Shown here piece by piece: positions 1 to 7,864 of a DNA stretch of 16,537 bases (position 1 is its first letter; each line of letters begins with the position of its first letter). The notes beneath the pieces are model-generated. The model ran no database searches and had not been told where the DNA came from. It was given only the letters and a program-made list of their open reading frames with translations. A program made the position numbers and the translations under genes. Origin of the DNA: CAYVUI01 sp964454745 (GTDB taxonomy: Bacteria > Planctomycetota > Phycisphaerae > Sedimentisphaerales > Anaerohalosphaeraceae); assembly GCA_964454745.1 (NCBI GenBank), contig CAYVUI010000104.1:1-16537 (forward strand). Reading direction: 5' to 3'.

Positions 1-1412
1 AGGTTTTCCACGATTTCGGCAGCAATGACATCCGGTTCCGGCAGGTTTTCCGTATCCTCCAAACTCTCGTCTCTTAGCCAGAAGATGTCCAGGCTCGCCT
101 TGTCCCGATTGGCCAGTTCATCATAGCTGAAGGACCGGAAGCGTTCGGTTTCTTTTCGGTTGTGTCGGTTTTTGGGGTTATAGCATTTGATAAAATCCTC
201 CATGTCGGAGAATTTGAGCGGATTGGTCTTCAGCGTAAAGTGCATATTCGTCCGCAGGTCGTAAATCCAGAGTTTCTCAGTCCACGGCGTTTCACTGGCG
301 GGTTTGCGGTCAAAAAACAGTACGTTCGCCTTGACCCCCTGGGCATAAAAGACACCGGTCGGCAATCGCAGCAGGGTATGCACATCATATTGTTTCAGCA
401 GCCGCTTGCGGACCGTCTCGCCTGCCCCGCCCTCGAAGAGTACGTTATCCGGCAGGACCACCGCGGCTTTGCCATTGATATCCAGCAGTGTCTTGATGTG
501 CTGGAGGAAGTTTAGCTGCTTATTCGAGGTCGTCGCCCAGAAGTCATCCCGCTCGTAGGTAATCGATTCCTTGCTTGCCTTACCCTCGCCGTTCATGATG
601 GTAATGCTGCTTTTCTTGCCAAACGGGGGATTGGTCAGTACCATATCAAATCGCTCGCCGGGGTCGGCAATCAGGCTGTCAGCCACGGTTACCGGGCTTT
701 TGGCGTCGCCGGATATACCGTGCAGGAACAGGTTCATTACGCACAGCCGGGCGGCACTGTCCACGATCTCCCAGCCCCGAAAAGTCTTCTGCGTGAGGGC
801 TTTTTTCTGCTTTTTGTCGAGTTTGAAGCGTTTCGGGTCGGACATATAATCATACGCGGCCAGGAAGAAACCGCCCGTTCCGCAGGCCGGATCGCAAATC
901 CGCATTCCCGGCTCGGGTTTCATGACCTCCACCATGCCTTCGATCAGCGGCCGGGGTGTGAAATACTGCCCGGCGCCGCCCTTGACATCCTGGGCGTTCT
1001 TTTCCAACAGGCCCTCATAGATTTCCCCTTTTGTATCAACATCCATCCCCATCCAGGTCTCTTCATTGATCAGCTCGATCAGTCGCCTGAGCTTGGCCGG
1101 ATCCTGGATTTTGTTTTGGCTCTTGCGGAAGATATCGCCGAGCATATCTTTTTCTTTCGCTAAATTCTCCAGGATATGCCGGTAATGAGTCTCGAGGTCA
1201 TCGCCTTCTTTTTTGAGCAGGCTGTTCCAGTCATATTTTTTTGGAATAATCGACTTTGCGTTAAACGGCGGTTTGGTCTGTTCATCAGCCATCTTTAGAA
1301 ACAGCAGATAGGTCAACTGTTCGACATAATCGCCATAGCTGACTCCATCATCACGAAGGACATTACAATAATTCCAAAGACGCTGTACAATTTGTTGTGG
1401 GTTGCCTGTCAT
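1..1412 (-). CDS. hsdM: Type I restriction-modification system DNA methyltransferase subunit HsdM (3' end cut by window edge)
   Basis: This is the modification subunit. It transfers a methyl group from S-adenosylmethionine to the N6 of adenine in the site chosen by HsdS, and two HsdM plus one HsdS form the methyltransferase. It runs open from an ATG at 1412 to the window edge, 470 codons without a stop. Family members of this type are about 490-500 residues, so only the last few dozen should be missing. The N-terminal helical HsdM_N region covers residues 1 to about 135. The SAM-binding motif I, DPACGTGGF, is at residues 174-182 and the catalytic NPPF motif IV at 261-264, both intact. The target-side segment that usually follows (VVLPDNVLFEGGAGE) is present. 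The start lies 16 bases after the stop of the upstream nuclease gene, with no good Shine-Dalgarno, suggesting translation within the operon. It is the last visible gene of the operon. GC (58 % at 961-1020) matches hsdR, not the inserted genes. Confidence 0.96.
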   Translation of the reverse strand, partial: MTGNPQQIVQRLWNYCNVLRDDGVSYGDYVEQLTYLLFLKMADEQTKPPFNAKSIIPKKYDWNSLLKKEGDDLETHYRHILENLAKEKDMLGDIFRKSQNKIQDPAKLRRLIELINEETWMGMDVDTKGEIYEGLLEKNAQDVKGGAGQYFTPRPLIEGMVEVMKPEPGMRICDPACGTGGFFLAAYDYMSDPKRFKLDKKQKKALTQKTFRGWEIVDSAARLCVMNLFLHGISGDAKSPVTVADSLIADPGERFDMVLTNPPFGKKSSITIMNGEGKASKESITYERDDFWATTSNKQLNFLQHIKTLLDINGKAAVVLPDNVLFEGGAGETVRKRLLKQYDVHTLLRLPTGVFYAQGVKANVLFFDRKPASETPWTEKLWIYDLRTNMHFTLKTNPLKFSDMEDFIKCYNPKNRHNRKETERFRSFSYDELANRDKASLDIFWLRDESLEDTENLPEPDVIAAEIVEN

Positions 1413-1428
1413 GTTGGTCTCGTTGTTA

Positions 1429-2349
1429 TCATATTTTATTTTTATCCGTTATGGGATTAATGTATATTTCACCTCTGGTCTGGGCAACTTTCACTTTTCT
1501 GTCAATCATTTGCTCAAAAGTAAGATGCCCTTCAAGGACCAATACAATATCCTCACCATCTACAAATATCGTTTTAAGCGCTTTACCTATCACAATACTT
1601 TTTACGACATTAGCGCTATATCCATGTATTGATATAAAAATACCTCGGCCATACATTTTACCTTCAATTTTACCAACAAACTGATACACAGCCTCATTAC
1701 TCGAAGCCTTGTCTTGCCATTTGGCTTCTATTAAATAATGCTCTCCGTCATACTTAACAGCCCCATCTATCTGTTCACCATTTACCTTAAATGGATTGCT
1801 AATTCCCATATTTGAATTCTTAGCAAGCTCTAATATAATTTTCTCGAATTCATAGCCTCTCTGTTTGGTAGAGATTTTGTTTTGACATAAACCATGATAA
1901 ATATCAAGTAACTGATCAATATCCAGTTTATGTTTTTGTGAAGATTTATATTTTTGTTCCCTCTGTGCTTTATTTTTGCGTATCTTTGCGTCTCTGATTT
2001 CTTGAAGTTGCCGTAGTCGTGTAAGGTTATTTTCTGCGGTTGTTCTATCCAGTTTTTTTAATTTTTCGAAATAAAACCTGTCAAAATGTGACCAACTCAA
2101 TAAACTTTGAAGTATAGAACGAAATTGCCCTAAACCATTATCTGGTCTTTTACTAAGACTTTCGAATACTCGATCTACCATACCAGACCTTGAAAGACCG
2201 TTTTCTTTGTCTTTGTAACTTCCCAAGCTGTTCAGGTCAGAACTATTGCAATTATTATTTTGAAAAAAGTTATAAATATCATCCTTCGCCCAAAAAATGG
2301 AAAGTATACAATCCTTCATACATAATTTTATATCTGTGGGAAAACTCAC
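1429..2349 (-). CDS. PD-(D/E)XK (Mrr/restriction-endonuclease-like) nuclease protein embedded in hsd operon
   Basis: A predicted DNA nuclease. The C-terminal half has a PD-(D/E)XK core: a helix with glutamates (GYEFEKI, residues 165-171 from the GTG start), the strand EQIDG with Asp195, then LIEAK with Glu208 and Lys210, and a later helix YQFVGKI. The N-terminal part (about 10-115) is a compact conserved-looking domain (CILSIFWAKDDI, GLGQFRSILQSLLSWSHFD) that I recognise only as a recurring partner of such nucleases. A charged, probably coiled-coil stretch (about 95-140) links the two. The start is uncertain. GTG at 2349 is 7 bases after the upstream stop with AAAGGA close by; TTG at 2406 or ATG at 2403 would overlap the upstream gene by about 50 bases; ATG at 2319 is shorter but would cut the first helix. 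The gene is AT-rich (30 % GC at 1921-1980), unlike hsdM and hsdR. It is probably translated from the hsd transcript. The substrate is unknown. Confidence 0.85.
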   Translation of the reverse strand: MSFPTDIKLCMKDCILSIFWAKDDIYNFFQNNNCNSSDLNSLGSYKDKENGLSRSGMVDRVFESLSKRPDNGLGQFRSILQSLLSWSHFDRFYFEKLKKLDRTTAENNLTRLRQLQEIRDAKIRKNKAQREQKYKSSQKHKLDIDQLLDIYHGLCQNKISTKQRGYEFEKIILELAKNSNMGISNPFKVNGEQIDGAVKYDGEHYLIEAKWQDKASSNEAVYQFVGKIEGKMYGRGIFISIHGYSANVVKSIVIGKALKTIFVDGEDIVLVLEGHLTFEQMIDRKVKVAQTRGEIYINPITDKNKI

Positions 2350-2356
2350 TGATCCT

Positions 2357-3430
2357 TTAGCCCTTCTTTCGGGATTTAATTCCACATTGCTTCCAAACTT
2401 CATCAATACTAACAGACTTTAGACCCTCACTGATTCTCTTAACCGCTTTATCGGAATATCTCTGAAACTTTACTTTGCCAAAGATTATGTTCTTAAAGCA
2501 TTCAGAATCTTCCTGTATTTTAAAATATCTTATTGCAGATGTAGTTTTGGGGCCTGTTAGACCTACTTGCTTGGCAACCTGATCTCTACTAAGTTTATAA
2601 AAGCCCAATTCGTTCACTTTTTTCAATGCTATCACTGTTGCTCCCGGTGTACCTTCAGGTACTATAGTAACTGGAGTCCCTTGTTTTTTTGTAATCCGCA
2701 GATCAATTGATGGGCCGTATCCTTTTGTTGAAAAATTGATTGTCGCTACACCCGGAAAGATTTTATCCCAATTATCACCATTTTTTATTTTTATAGCAAT
2801 TTTTCTTAAATCTGAATCACTTGGTTGAAGTTTTTCGCCATTAACAGAACTTTCCATTATCGCTAAAGCTCTCAACTTGGCTTTTGCTTCAATTTGTCTT
2901 CTACTCCCTGGTTTCAAGAGTTTCTTCACTTCTTCAACTTCATTATTAAATAGTGTAGGTATATCTACAGGAGGAACCGTAGACAGTGGTAAAACACGGT
3001 CAGGCAAATATTCCTTAATTTCCTGATTAAATACTTGATTCATTATATCCTTAAACAATGTCAAGCCCGATTGCGTCTGTAAATAGAGATGCTGCTCAGA
3101 AATGTCCAGCATATAATGCTGTGCTGCATCCCTCAATGCATTTATGTTCTGTAAAGTCAATGCTTGGTTATGTGATAAAAACTTAATTGAACCAGTGCTA
3201 AGTCCCTTACGAACACATGCATCAAAGCCAAGGGTTTGTTTTGCCCCTTTTTCTCTAATTCTCCCACCTTTTTGCAGGATAGATGATTTCAACAAGAGTT
3301 CCATGGCATGATCTAAGAAAATCAAAACACCATTCACTCGTCCAATATTATTTGGTCTGTTGAATATTTCGATACTAAGAATTAAAGATTCAACCGATTT
3401 ATCCAATAAAATTTTAGCTTCTTTCTTCAT
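2357..3430 (-). CDS. DUF3644 family protein with HEPN-type RNase motif and C-terminal HTH
   Basis: A 357-residue protein matching the DUF3644 family from memory of its N-terminal pattern (SVESLILSIEIFNRP, then LIFLDHAMELLLKSSI). Seen directly: an all-helical N-terminal half containing R100-DAAQ-H105, which fits the R-x4-6-H active-site motif of HEPN ribonucleases, including the polar residue right after Arg. A middle segment (about 140-270) carries QPSDSDLRKIAIKIKNGDNW and a beta-rich part. Residues 278-305 (KLSRDQVAKQVGL and on) look like a helix-turn-helix, suggesting nucleic-acid binding. Its ATG overlaps the hsdS stop as ATGA, so translation is probably coupled to hsdS, and the nuclease gene follows within 7 bases. 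Inference: an RNase effector or toxin-like defence component working with the neighbouring nuclease. The motif could also be structural only. GC is very low (20 % at 2761-2820), a sign of separate origin. Confidence 0.88.
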   Translation of the reverse strand: MKKEAKILLDKSVESLILSIEIFNRPNNIGRVNGVLIFLDHAMELLLKSSILQKGGRIREKGAKQTLGFDACVRKGLSTGSIKFLSHNQALTLQNINALRDAAQHYMLDISEQHLYLQTQSGLTLFKDIMNQVFNQEIKEYLPDRVLPLSTVPPVDIPTLFNNEVEEVKKLLKPGSRRQIEAKAKLRALAIMESSVNGEKLQPSDSDLRKIAIKIKNGDNWDKIFPGVATINFSTKGYGPSIDLRITKKQGTPVTIVPEGTPGATVIALKKVNELGFYKLSRDQVAKQVGLTGPKTTSAIRYFKIQEDSECFKNIIFGKVKFQRYSDKAVKRISEGLKSVSIDEVWKQCGIKSRKKG

Positions 3431-4824
3431 GTCCTTTTCTCTTGATTTATCCTATCGAGTAATACTTCTGCTGGTTCGTCTGTTGGGTCTTGCAGGACGA
3501 GTTTGCCTTCAAAGGCGCATTTCAGGATGCTCTGACGCAGTCGAGTTGATTGCTTTAAGGCAGTGTCCACCACTTCCTGGGCCTTGTCTGCAATTGAAAA
3601 ATGGCGTTCAATTTCAGTCAATAGAGTATTTTGCTCTTCAAATGAAATAGCTGGAACAGCCATCATTGAAAGTTTAGTCCCATTCACATTTGCCTGTCCC
3701 ACCTGTTGGGACACAACAGAATTTATATACTGCCTCCCATAGTAAGAATTTATATAATAAGCCAAGATATCAGGAAGAATTGATTCTGATAGCTTGATTC
3801 TGATTAAGTATGATGCAAATATTGAATCAGGATATGACTTTTTATATACAGCCGTTTTGCCTACAAGTTCAGCACTGTTTGTTCTATTAAAAAGAACATC
3901 GCCATCAAACAATCTAAACTTCTCGACATCTTCATAATCGAGAGGAAAATATTTCAGTTTGTCATAAACCAATTTTCCATCTTGAATGTTTCCCATCCTA
4001 AGAACTGGAATTCCACTTTCGTCCCCTAAAGCCTTATCAGAAGTTCCATATTGCTGTTCAACAGTAATATTTACTACTCTTGTCCAACACCACCCTTTCG
4101 GAAGATTAGGCAGATCGGAAGTGTCCAACGGTGGGAGTTTTTTTTGTTTTTTTCCTTTGGATTTCTGTTCTTTTTCTTTTGCGATTTTTGCCAGCAGTTT
4201 TGAGGCGGGTTCGGGATTGTTCTTTTTTCGCCATTGGGCGGTAAGTTTGCCCTCGAAGGCGTGTTTCAAGACCGACTGGCGGTACTGTTTGATCTGCTTT
4301 TTCAGGGCATGCAGCGTTTTCACCCCCGCATCCAGATCCGAAAACAACTGCTCGATCTTCGCCACAATCCGCTTTTGCTCGTTGAGAGGAGGGAGTTTTA
4401 CAGACACAGCTTCAAATTTAGCTTTTGTAATATGTACCATTCCTGAACCATGGGTATGGCGATATAACTCGTTTATAGTATTTGACACAACATAGTAATG
4501 AAAGAGCCTGTCTATCTTGCTAATAACTTTAAATATGTGCTGATTTAAAACACCCTCTGGGCCTTTCCAAAGATAAGCACCTAATGTTGCGGACCAAGAA
4601 ATAAGAAAATCACCATGACGAATAACATATCTATCATCAACTTCCCCATCGTAATAATTCGGTTCTTTTCCAGTACCCGTTAAATCTTGAATACGAATGA
4701 TTGGCCTACCTTTATTACCCCATTCATGTTTTTTGAATGCTCTTCCATTCAAATATTCTCCAATGTTTCCTAAAGTTGTATCAGTCCAACCTTGTGGCAA
4801 ATTGTTCTTTTCTGCCTTACTCAC
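3427..4824 (-). CDS. hsdS: Type I restriction-modification system specificity subunit HsdS
   Basis: The DNA-recognition subunit, directing both HsdM and HsdR to a bipartite site. At 465 residues it is full length with the standard two-target-domain layout: TRD1 (about 1-145, opening with LPQGWTDTTLGNIGEYLNG), central conserved helical region (146-200, LPPLNEQKRIVAKIEQLF then LKHAFEGKL), a lysine-rich linker (200-232), TRD2 (about 240-395, opening with LPKGWCWTRV), and the second conserved helix (396-465, FEEQNTLLTEIE then LKCAFEGKL). The two repeats related to each other (RQSVLKHAFEGKL and RQSILKCAFEGKL) are the known internal symmetry of the family. The start is GTG, overlapping the hsdR stop as GTGA; the stop overlaps the next gene as ATGA. 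TRD-coding parts are AT-rich (28 % GC at 3721-3780, 35 % at 4501-4560) while the central conserved part is 55 % (4321-4380), as expected if TRDs were exchanged. The recognition sequence cannot be read from the protein. Confidence 0.97.
   Translation of the reverse strand: MSKAEKNNLPQGWTDTTLGNIGEYLNGRAFKKHEWGNKGRPIIRIQDLTGTGKEPNYYDGEVDDRYVIRHGDFLISWSATLGAYLWKGPEGVLNQHIFKVISKIDRLFHYYVVSNTINELYRHTHGSGMVHITKAKFEAVSVKLPPLNEQKRIVAKIEQLFSDLDAGVKTLHALKKQIKQYRQSVLKHAFEGKLTAQWRKKNNPEPASKLLAKIAKEKEQKSKGKKQKKLPPLDTSDLPNLPKGWCWTRVVNITVEQQYGTSDKALGDESGIPVLRMGNIQDGKLVYDKLKYFPLDYEDVEKFRLFDGDVLFNRTNSAELVGKTAVYKKSYPDSIFASYLIRIKLSESILPDILAYYINSYYGRQYINSVVSQQVGQANVNGTKLSMMAVPAISFEEQNTLLTEIERHFSIADKAQEVVDTALKQSTRLRQSILKCAFEGKLVLQDPTDEPAEVLLDRINQEKRT
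4138..4153 (-). repeat. A8 and A7 homopolymer tracts in the hsdS inter-domain linker
   Basis: On the coding strand hsdS carries seven A, one C and eight A in a row, encoding the lysine-rich end of the linker between TRD1 and TRD2 (about residues 223-230). Such tracts can slip at replication or transcription. A frameshift here would leave a half-size HsdS with TRD1 and the first conserved helix. Switching is inferred, not seen; the tract lengths are modest. Confidence 0.5.
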
Positions 4825-7574
4825 GCTGCCAGTACCTCATTGAGTTCTTTGAGTATTTTATCCAAATCGTCACCGAAGAGTTTATAGACTTTCATGGCTC
4901 CGCCTTTTTCCTGGAATGGGGAGAGCTGGAAGTCCTCCATTTCGATGGTCAGGCTGGTGGTGATATGGTCCTTGATCATATTGAGCCAGTCGATCTGTTC
5001 GGGGGTGAATTGCCGGCCGAGTTTTTTCTGTTCCTCGAGCCACTGGTTGAAACGCTGGTTTTCGATGTCCGAGAAGGGCTCAAGCGTGTCCCGTTCGCCG
5101 ATAGCGTGACGGATGAGGGAGACCATATTGGTCAGGTGCCTGTGGGGGCCGAGGTCCCTGACCTTGTCGTGCTCGATCTGCTTGTAGGCCTGCCAGAGCA
5201 GGTCGGTTTCCAGCCCGAGCGGGGGTTTTTGTATCGCCTTGGCGAGGTCCTCGATCTGTTCGAGCGAGACCTTGCGTTGGCCGTAAGGGATATTATGGAA
5301 AATCTGCAGTGCGGTGATTTCATCCCTGTTGTCGTCGATGAACTGTTTGAAGCCGTCGATGATGTCCCGGGCCTTTTCTTTGGCCTGGGGGTCCCATCCG
5401 GCGGAGATCACTTTGTCCGGGCTGATGGTATCGATTACCTGGTCATTTCGCTGCTTGATCTCGATGAGCAGATTTCGCAAGTCGGGATTGGTGAAGGCTT
5501 CACAGGCCTTGTCGGCAAGCTGCTGCCGGGCCTTTTGCAGGTCCTGTTCGGATGGATCAGGGCAGGCGAGTTCTTTTTTAGCGAAATCGGCTTGCTTGTC
5601 AGGATCCATGGCATCGAGCAGATGATGGATCATTTCCGGCAGGGATGGGCCGCCGGAGACTTTGCCGATCTCGTCGCGGTCTTTGGAGGTCAGTTCATTA
5701 TCCAGCCGGGACAGGCGGCCGGCAAGGGTGGTAATCGTATCTTCATCCCGATTGCCCAAGGCGACCGCGATCAGCAGTTTATCAAACGCGACGGTGGGCT
5801 TTCGTTCCAGCGAGCGGGAATCGGTCTTGGTCCGCTCGCAGACGCCCACGGCGTCGACAATCACAAAATGGGTCTTGTGTTTATTGTCCGGGGTTACGGC
5901 CTGGTAATCGGAGCTGTCAATCGTGCGTGTGCCGCGCCCCTTCATCTGCTCAAAATAAGTACGGCTCTTTACCGAACGCATAAAGAGCAGGCATTCGAGC
6001 GGTTTGATATCCGTGCCGGTCGAGATCATATCCACCGTGACGGCGATTCTGGGATTGTAGGAATTGCGGAACGCGGAGATCAGGTCCTCGGGCTTTTCGC
6101 CGGTGGTTCGATAGGTGATTTTCTTAGCGAAATCGTTGCCCTTGCCGAACTCCTCCCTGACGATATGGAGGATGTCCTCGGCGTGGGAATCGTCCTTGGC
6201 GAAAATGAGCGTTTTGGGTACTTCCGTCCTGCCAGGAAAGATTTCCGTAAACAGTTTTTCGCGGAAGGTTCGGATCACCGTTCGGATCTGGTCGATTGAG
6301 ACAACGGATCGGTCCAGTTGGTTATTCTCGTATTGCAGGTCATCGTCCAGCTGCTCCCACTTTTTCTGGCGGGTAAGTTTGTCACGACGGTCAATGTAAG
6401 TTCCGGCATCGATCAGGGCACCGTTTTGGGTGATATCGGTTTCGATTGTATAGACCTCGTAACCGACGTTGACCCTGTCAGCAACGGCATCTTCGTGTGT
6501 GTATTCAGAAACGATGTTCTTGTTGAAGAATCCGAGCGTATCTTTGGATGGAGTGGCGGTAAGCCCGATCAGGAAGGAATCGAAATACTCGAGCACCTGC
6601 TTCCAGACATTGTAGATACTGCGATGACATTCGTCAGTAATGATGAAGTCAAAGTATTCGATCGGGATATTTGGATTATAGGCGATTTCTTTGGGCCGCG
6701 TTGAAGTCAGTACCCGGAATCCGGATTCCTCTTCCAGGGAGGCGTCAAACTCGGCATCTCCGCGGAGCATGGAATACAGACGCTGGATGGTCGTGATGCT
6801 GACCTTGCAGACCGGATCGACGACATTGCTTTGCAGGTGCTGGATATTGTACAACTCGGTAAAAAGCCGCCCGTCGTCAGGGGTGCGGTACTGCTGAAAT
6901 TCCTTCAGGGCCTGCCTGCCCAGATTGCCCCTGTCCACCAGGAAAAGGATTCGCCTGGCTTTGGCATGTTTGATGAGCCGGTAGGCCGCCGTAACCGCCG
7001 CGTAGCTTTTACCGGCGCCAGTGGCCATCTGGATTAAAGAACGCGGGCGATTCATCTTGAAAGAATGTTCCAGGCCCTCTATGGCTTCAATTTGGCAAGT
7101 CCTCAGGCCCTCGGTGATAAGCGGGGGGATTTGTTTTAATCGTTGGCGAAGGGTGGTTTCCTGCTGGACCTCTTCGGCAATAGTTTCCGGTTTCAGGAAT
7201 GAGAATACGGGACGGCTGCGGGCATCCGGGTCCCTGAGATTCCTGAAAAGCGTCTCGATGCCAGTGCTCTCATAGACATACGGCAGCGGATCAAAGTCAT
7301 ATTGCAGGATGTCCGGGAGGTTGTTGACGTATTTTTCAGACTGCCAGTCCACACCACCCAGTGTATTCCCAACAGGCTTGGCCTCAATGACACCAACGGC
7401 TTTTCGATTTACCATCAGCAGGTAATCGGCAAAACCTCGTTTAAATGGGAACTCCCTGATGGCGACACCGACTCCTGCGGCCGGGTTCAGCTGATTGAAG
7501 TCCTGAATGATCCAGCCGGACTGCATCAGTTTTTCATCTATGCGTTGTCGTGCCTCCTGTTCCGGCGTCGGCAT
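4821..7574 (-). CDS. hsdR: Type I restriction-modification system endonuclease/translocase subunit HsdR
   Basis: The motor and restriction subunit. It joins the HsdM2S complex at unmethylated sites, pulls in DNA using ATP and cuts at a distance. The protein has 917 residues, within the family range. The N-terminal PD-(D/E)XK nuclease has Asp50 (GFADYLL), then Glu64 and Lys66 (VIEAK). The superfamily 2 helicase follows: Walker A ATGAGKS (184-190), DECH box (314-317), GLTATPS (337-343), then the second RecA-like lobe with VTVDMISTGTDI and the motif VI string QMKGRGTR. A C-terminal helical region (about 690-917) is expected to contact HsdM. All catalytic motifs look intact. The ATG at 7574 is preceded by AAAAGGGCAGAG, a modest ribosome site. 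It is the first gene of the operon, with a candidate promoter 53-81 bases upstream. Its stop overlaps the hsdS start by 4 bases. Confidence 0.97.
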   Translation of the reverse strand: MPTPEQEARQRIDEKLMQSGWIIQDFNQLNPAAGVGVAIREFPFKRGFADYLLMVNRKAVGVIEAKPVGNTLGGVDWQSEKYVNNLPDILQYDFDPLPYVYESTGIETLFRNLRDPDARSRPVFSFLKPETIAEEVQQETTLRQRLKQIPPLITEGLRTCQIEAIEGLEHSFKMNRPRSLIQMATGAGKSYAAVTAAYRLIKHAKARRILFLVDRGNLGRQALKEFQQYRTPDDGRLFTELYNIQHLQSNVVDPVCKVSITTIQRLYSMLRGDAEFDASLEEESGFRVLTSTRPKEIAYNPNIPIEYFDFIITDECHRSIYNVWKQVLEYFDSFLIGLTATPSKDTLGFFNKNIVSEYTHEDAVADRVNVGYEVYTIETDITQNGALIDAGTYIDRRDKLTRQKKWEQLDDDLQYENNQLDRSVVSIDQIRTVIRTFREKLFTEIFPGRTEVPKTLIFAKDDSHAEDILHIVREEFGKGNDFAKKITYRTTGEKPEDLISAFRNSYNPRIAVTVDMISTGTDIKPLECLLFMRSVKSRTYFEQMKGRGTRTIDSSDYQAVTPDNKHKTHFVIVDAVGVCERTKTDSRSLERKPTVAFDKLLIAVALGNRDEDTITTLAGRLSRLDNELTSKDRDEIGKVSGGPSLPEMIHHLLDAMDPDKQADFAKKELACPDPSEQDLQKARQQLADKACEAFTNPDLRNLLIEIKQRNDQVIDTISPDKVISAGWDPQAKEKARDIIDGFKQFIDDNRDEITALQIFHNIPYGQRKVSLEQIEDLAKAIQKPPLGLETDLLWQAYKQIEHDKVRDLGPHRHLTNMVSLIRHAIGERDTLEPFSDIENQRFNQWLEEQKKLGRQFTPEQIDWLNMIKDHITTSLTIEMEDFQLSPFQEKGGAMKVYKLFGDDLDKILKELNEVLAA

Positions 7575-7626
7575 ACTACTCTGCCCTTTTTACCAAAACT
7601 CATTCCATTAAAAAAAACGCGGTTTT

Positions 7627-7655
7627 ATTCTATCTCAAACTTTTACAAATAGCAA
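7627..7655 (-). promoter_or_regulatory. Candidate sigma-70-type promoter for the hsdR operon
   Basis: On the minus strand TTGCTA (7655-7650, 4 of 6 consensus) and TAGAAT (7632-7627, 5 of 6) are separated by exactly 17 bases. Transcription would start near 7620 and leave a leader of about 45 bases before hsdR. The surroundings are very AT-rich, so chance matches are possible. Confidence 0.35.
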
Positions 7656-7751
7656 ACCATTACCCAAATAAAAAGACATTTTATATACAGTTCTTCGATG
7701 GAATAAAAAGAGGGATTATAAAATGCGAAAAGCAATCTAATCTCAGATATG

Positions 7752-7771
7752 ACTACAACCAACTACAACCA
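7752..7771 (+). repeat. Perfect 10-bp tandem direct repeat
   Basis: The unit ACTACAACCA occurs twice with no spacer (7752-7761 and 7762-7771). It lies about 95 bases inside the putative island edge and about 180 bases upstream of hsdR. Tyrosine integrases bind short direct repeats (arm sites) near their core site, and regulators also use such pairs. Which of these applies, if either, is not shown by the sequence. Confidence 0.55.
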
Positions 7772-7864
7772 AATAATGCAATATCTACGATTTATGCGAT
7801 ATTTAGAAAATGCTAAACCCTGAAGAAATCGATACTTGCGAAATACATAATTATTTAGGAATTT

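Noticed and set aside
4737..6299. Plus-strand open frame of 520 codons opposite hsdR
   Set aside because: It is wholly antisense to hsdR, which has every helicase and nuclease motif intact. The frame has no recognisable family pattern and mirrors codon bias of the real gene.
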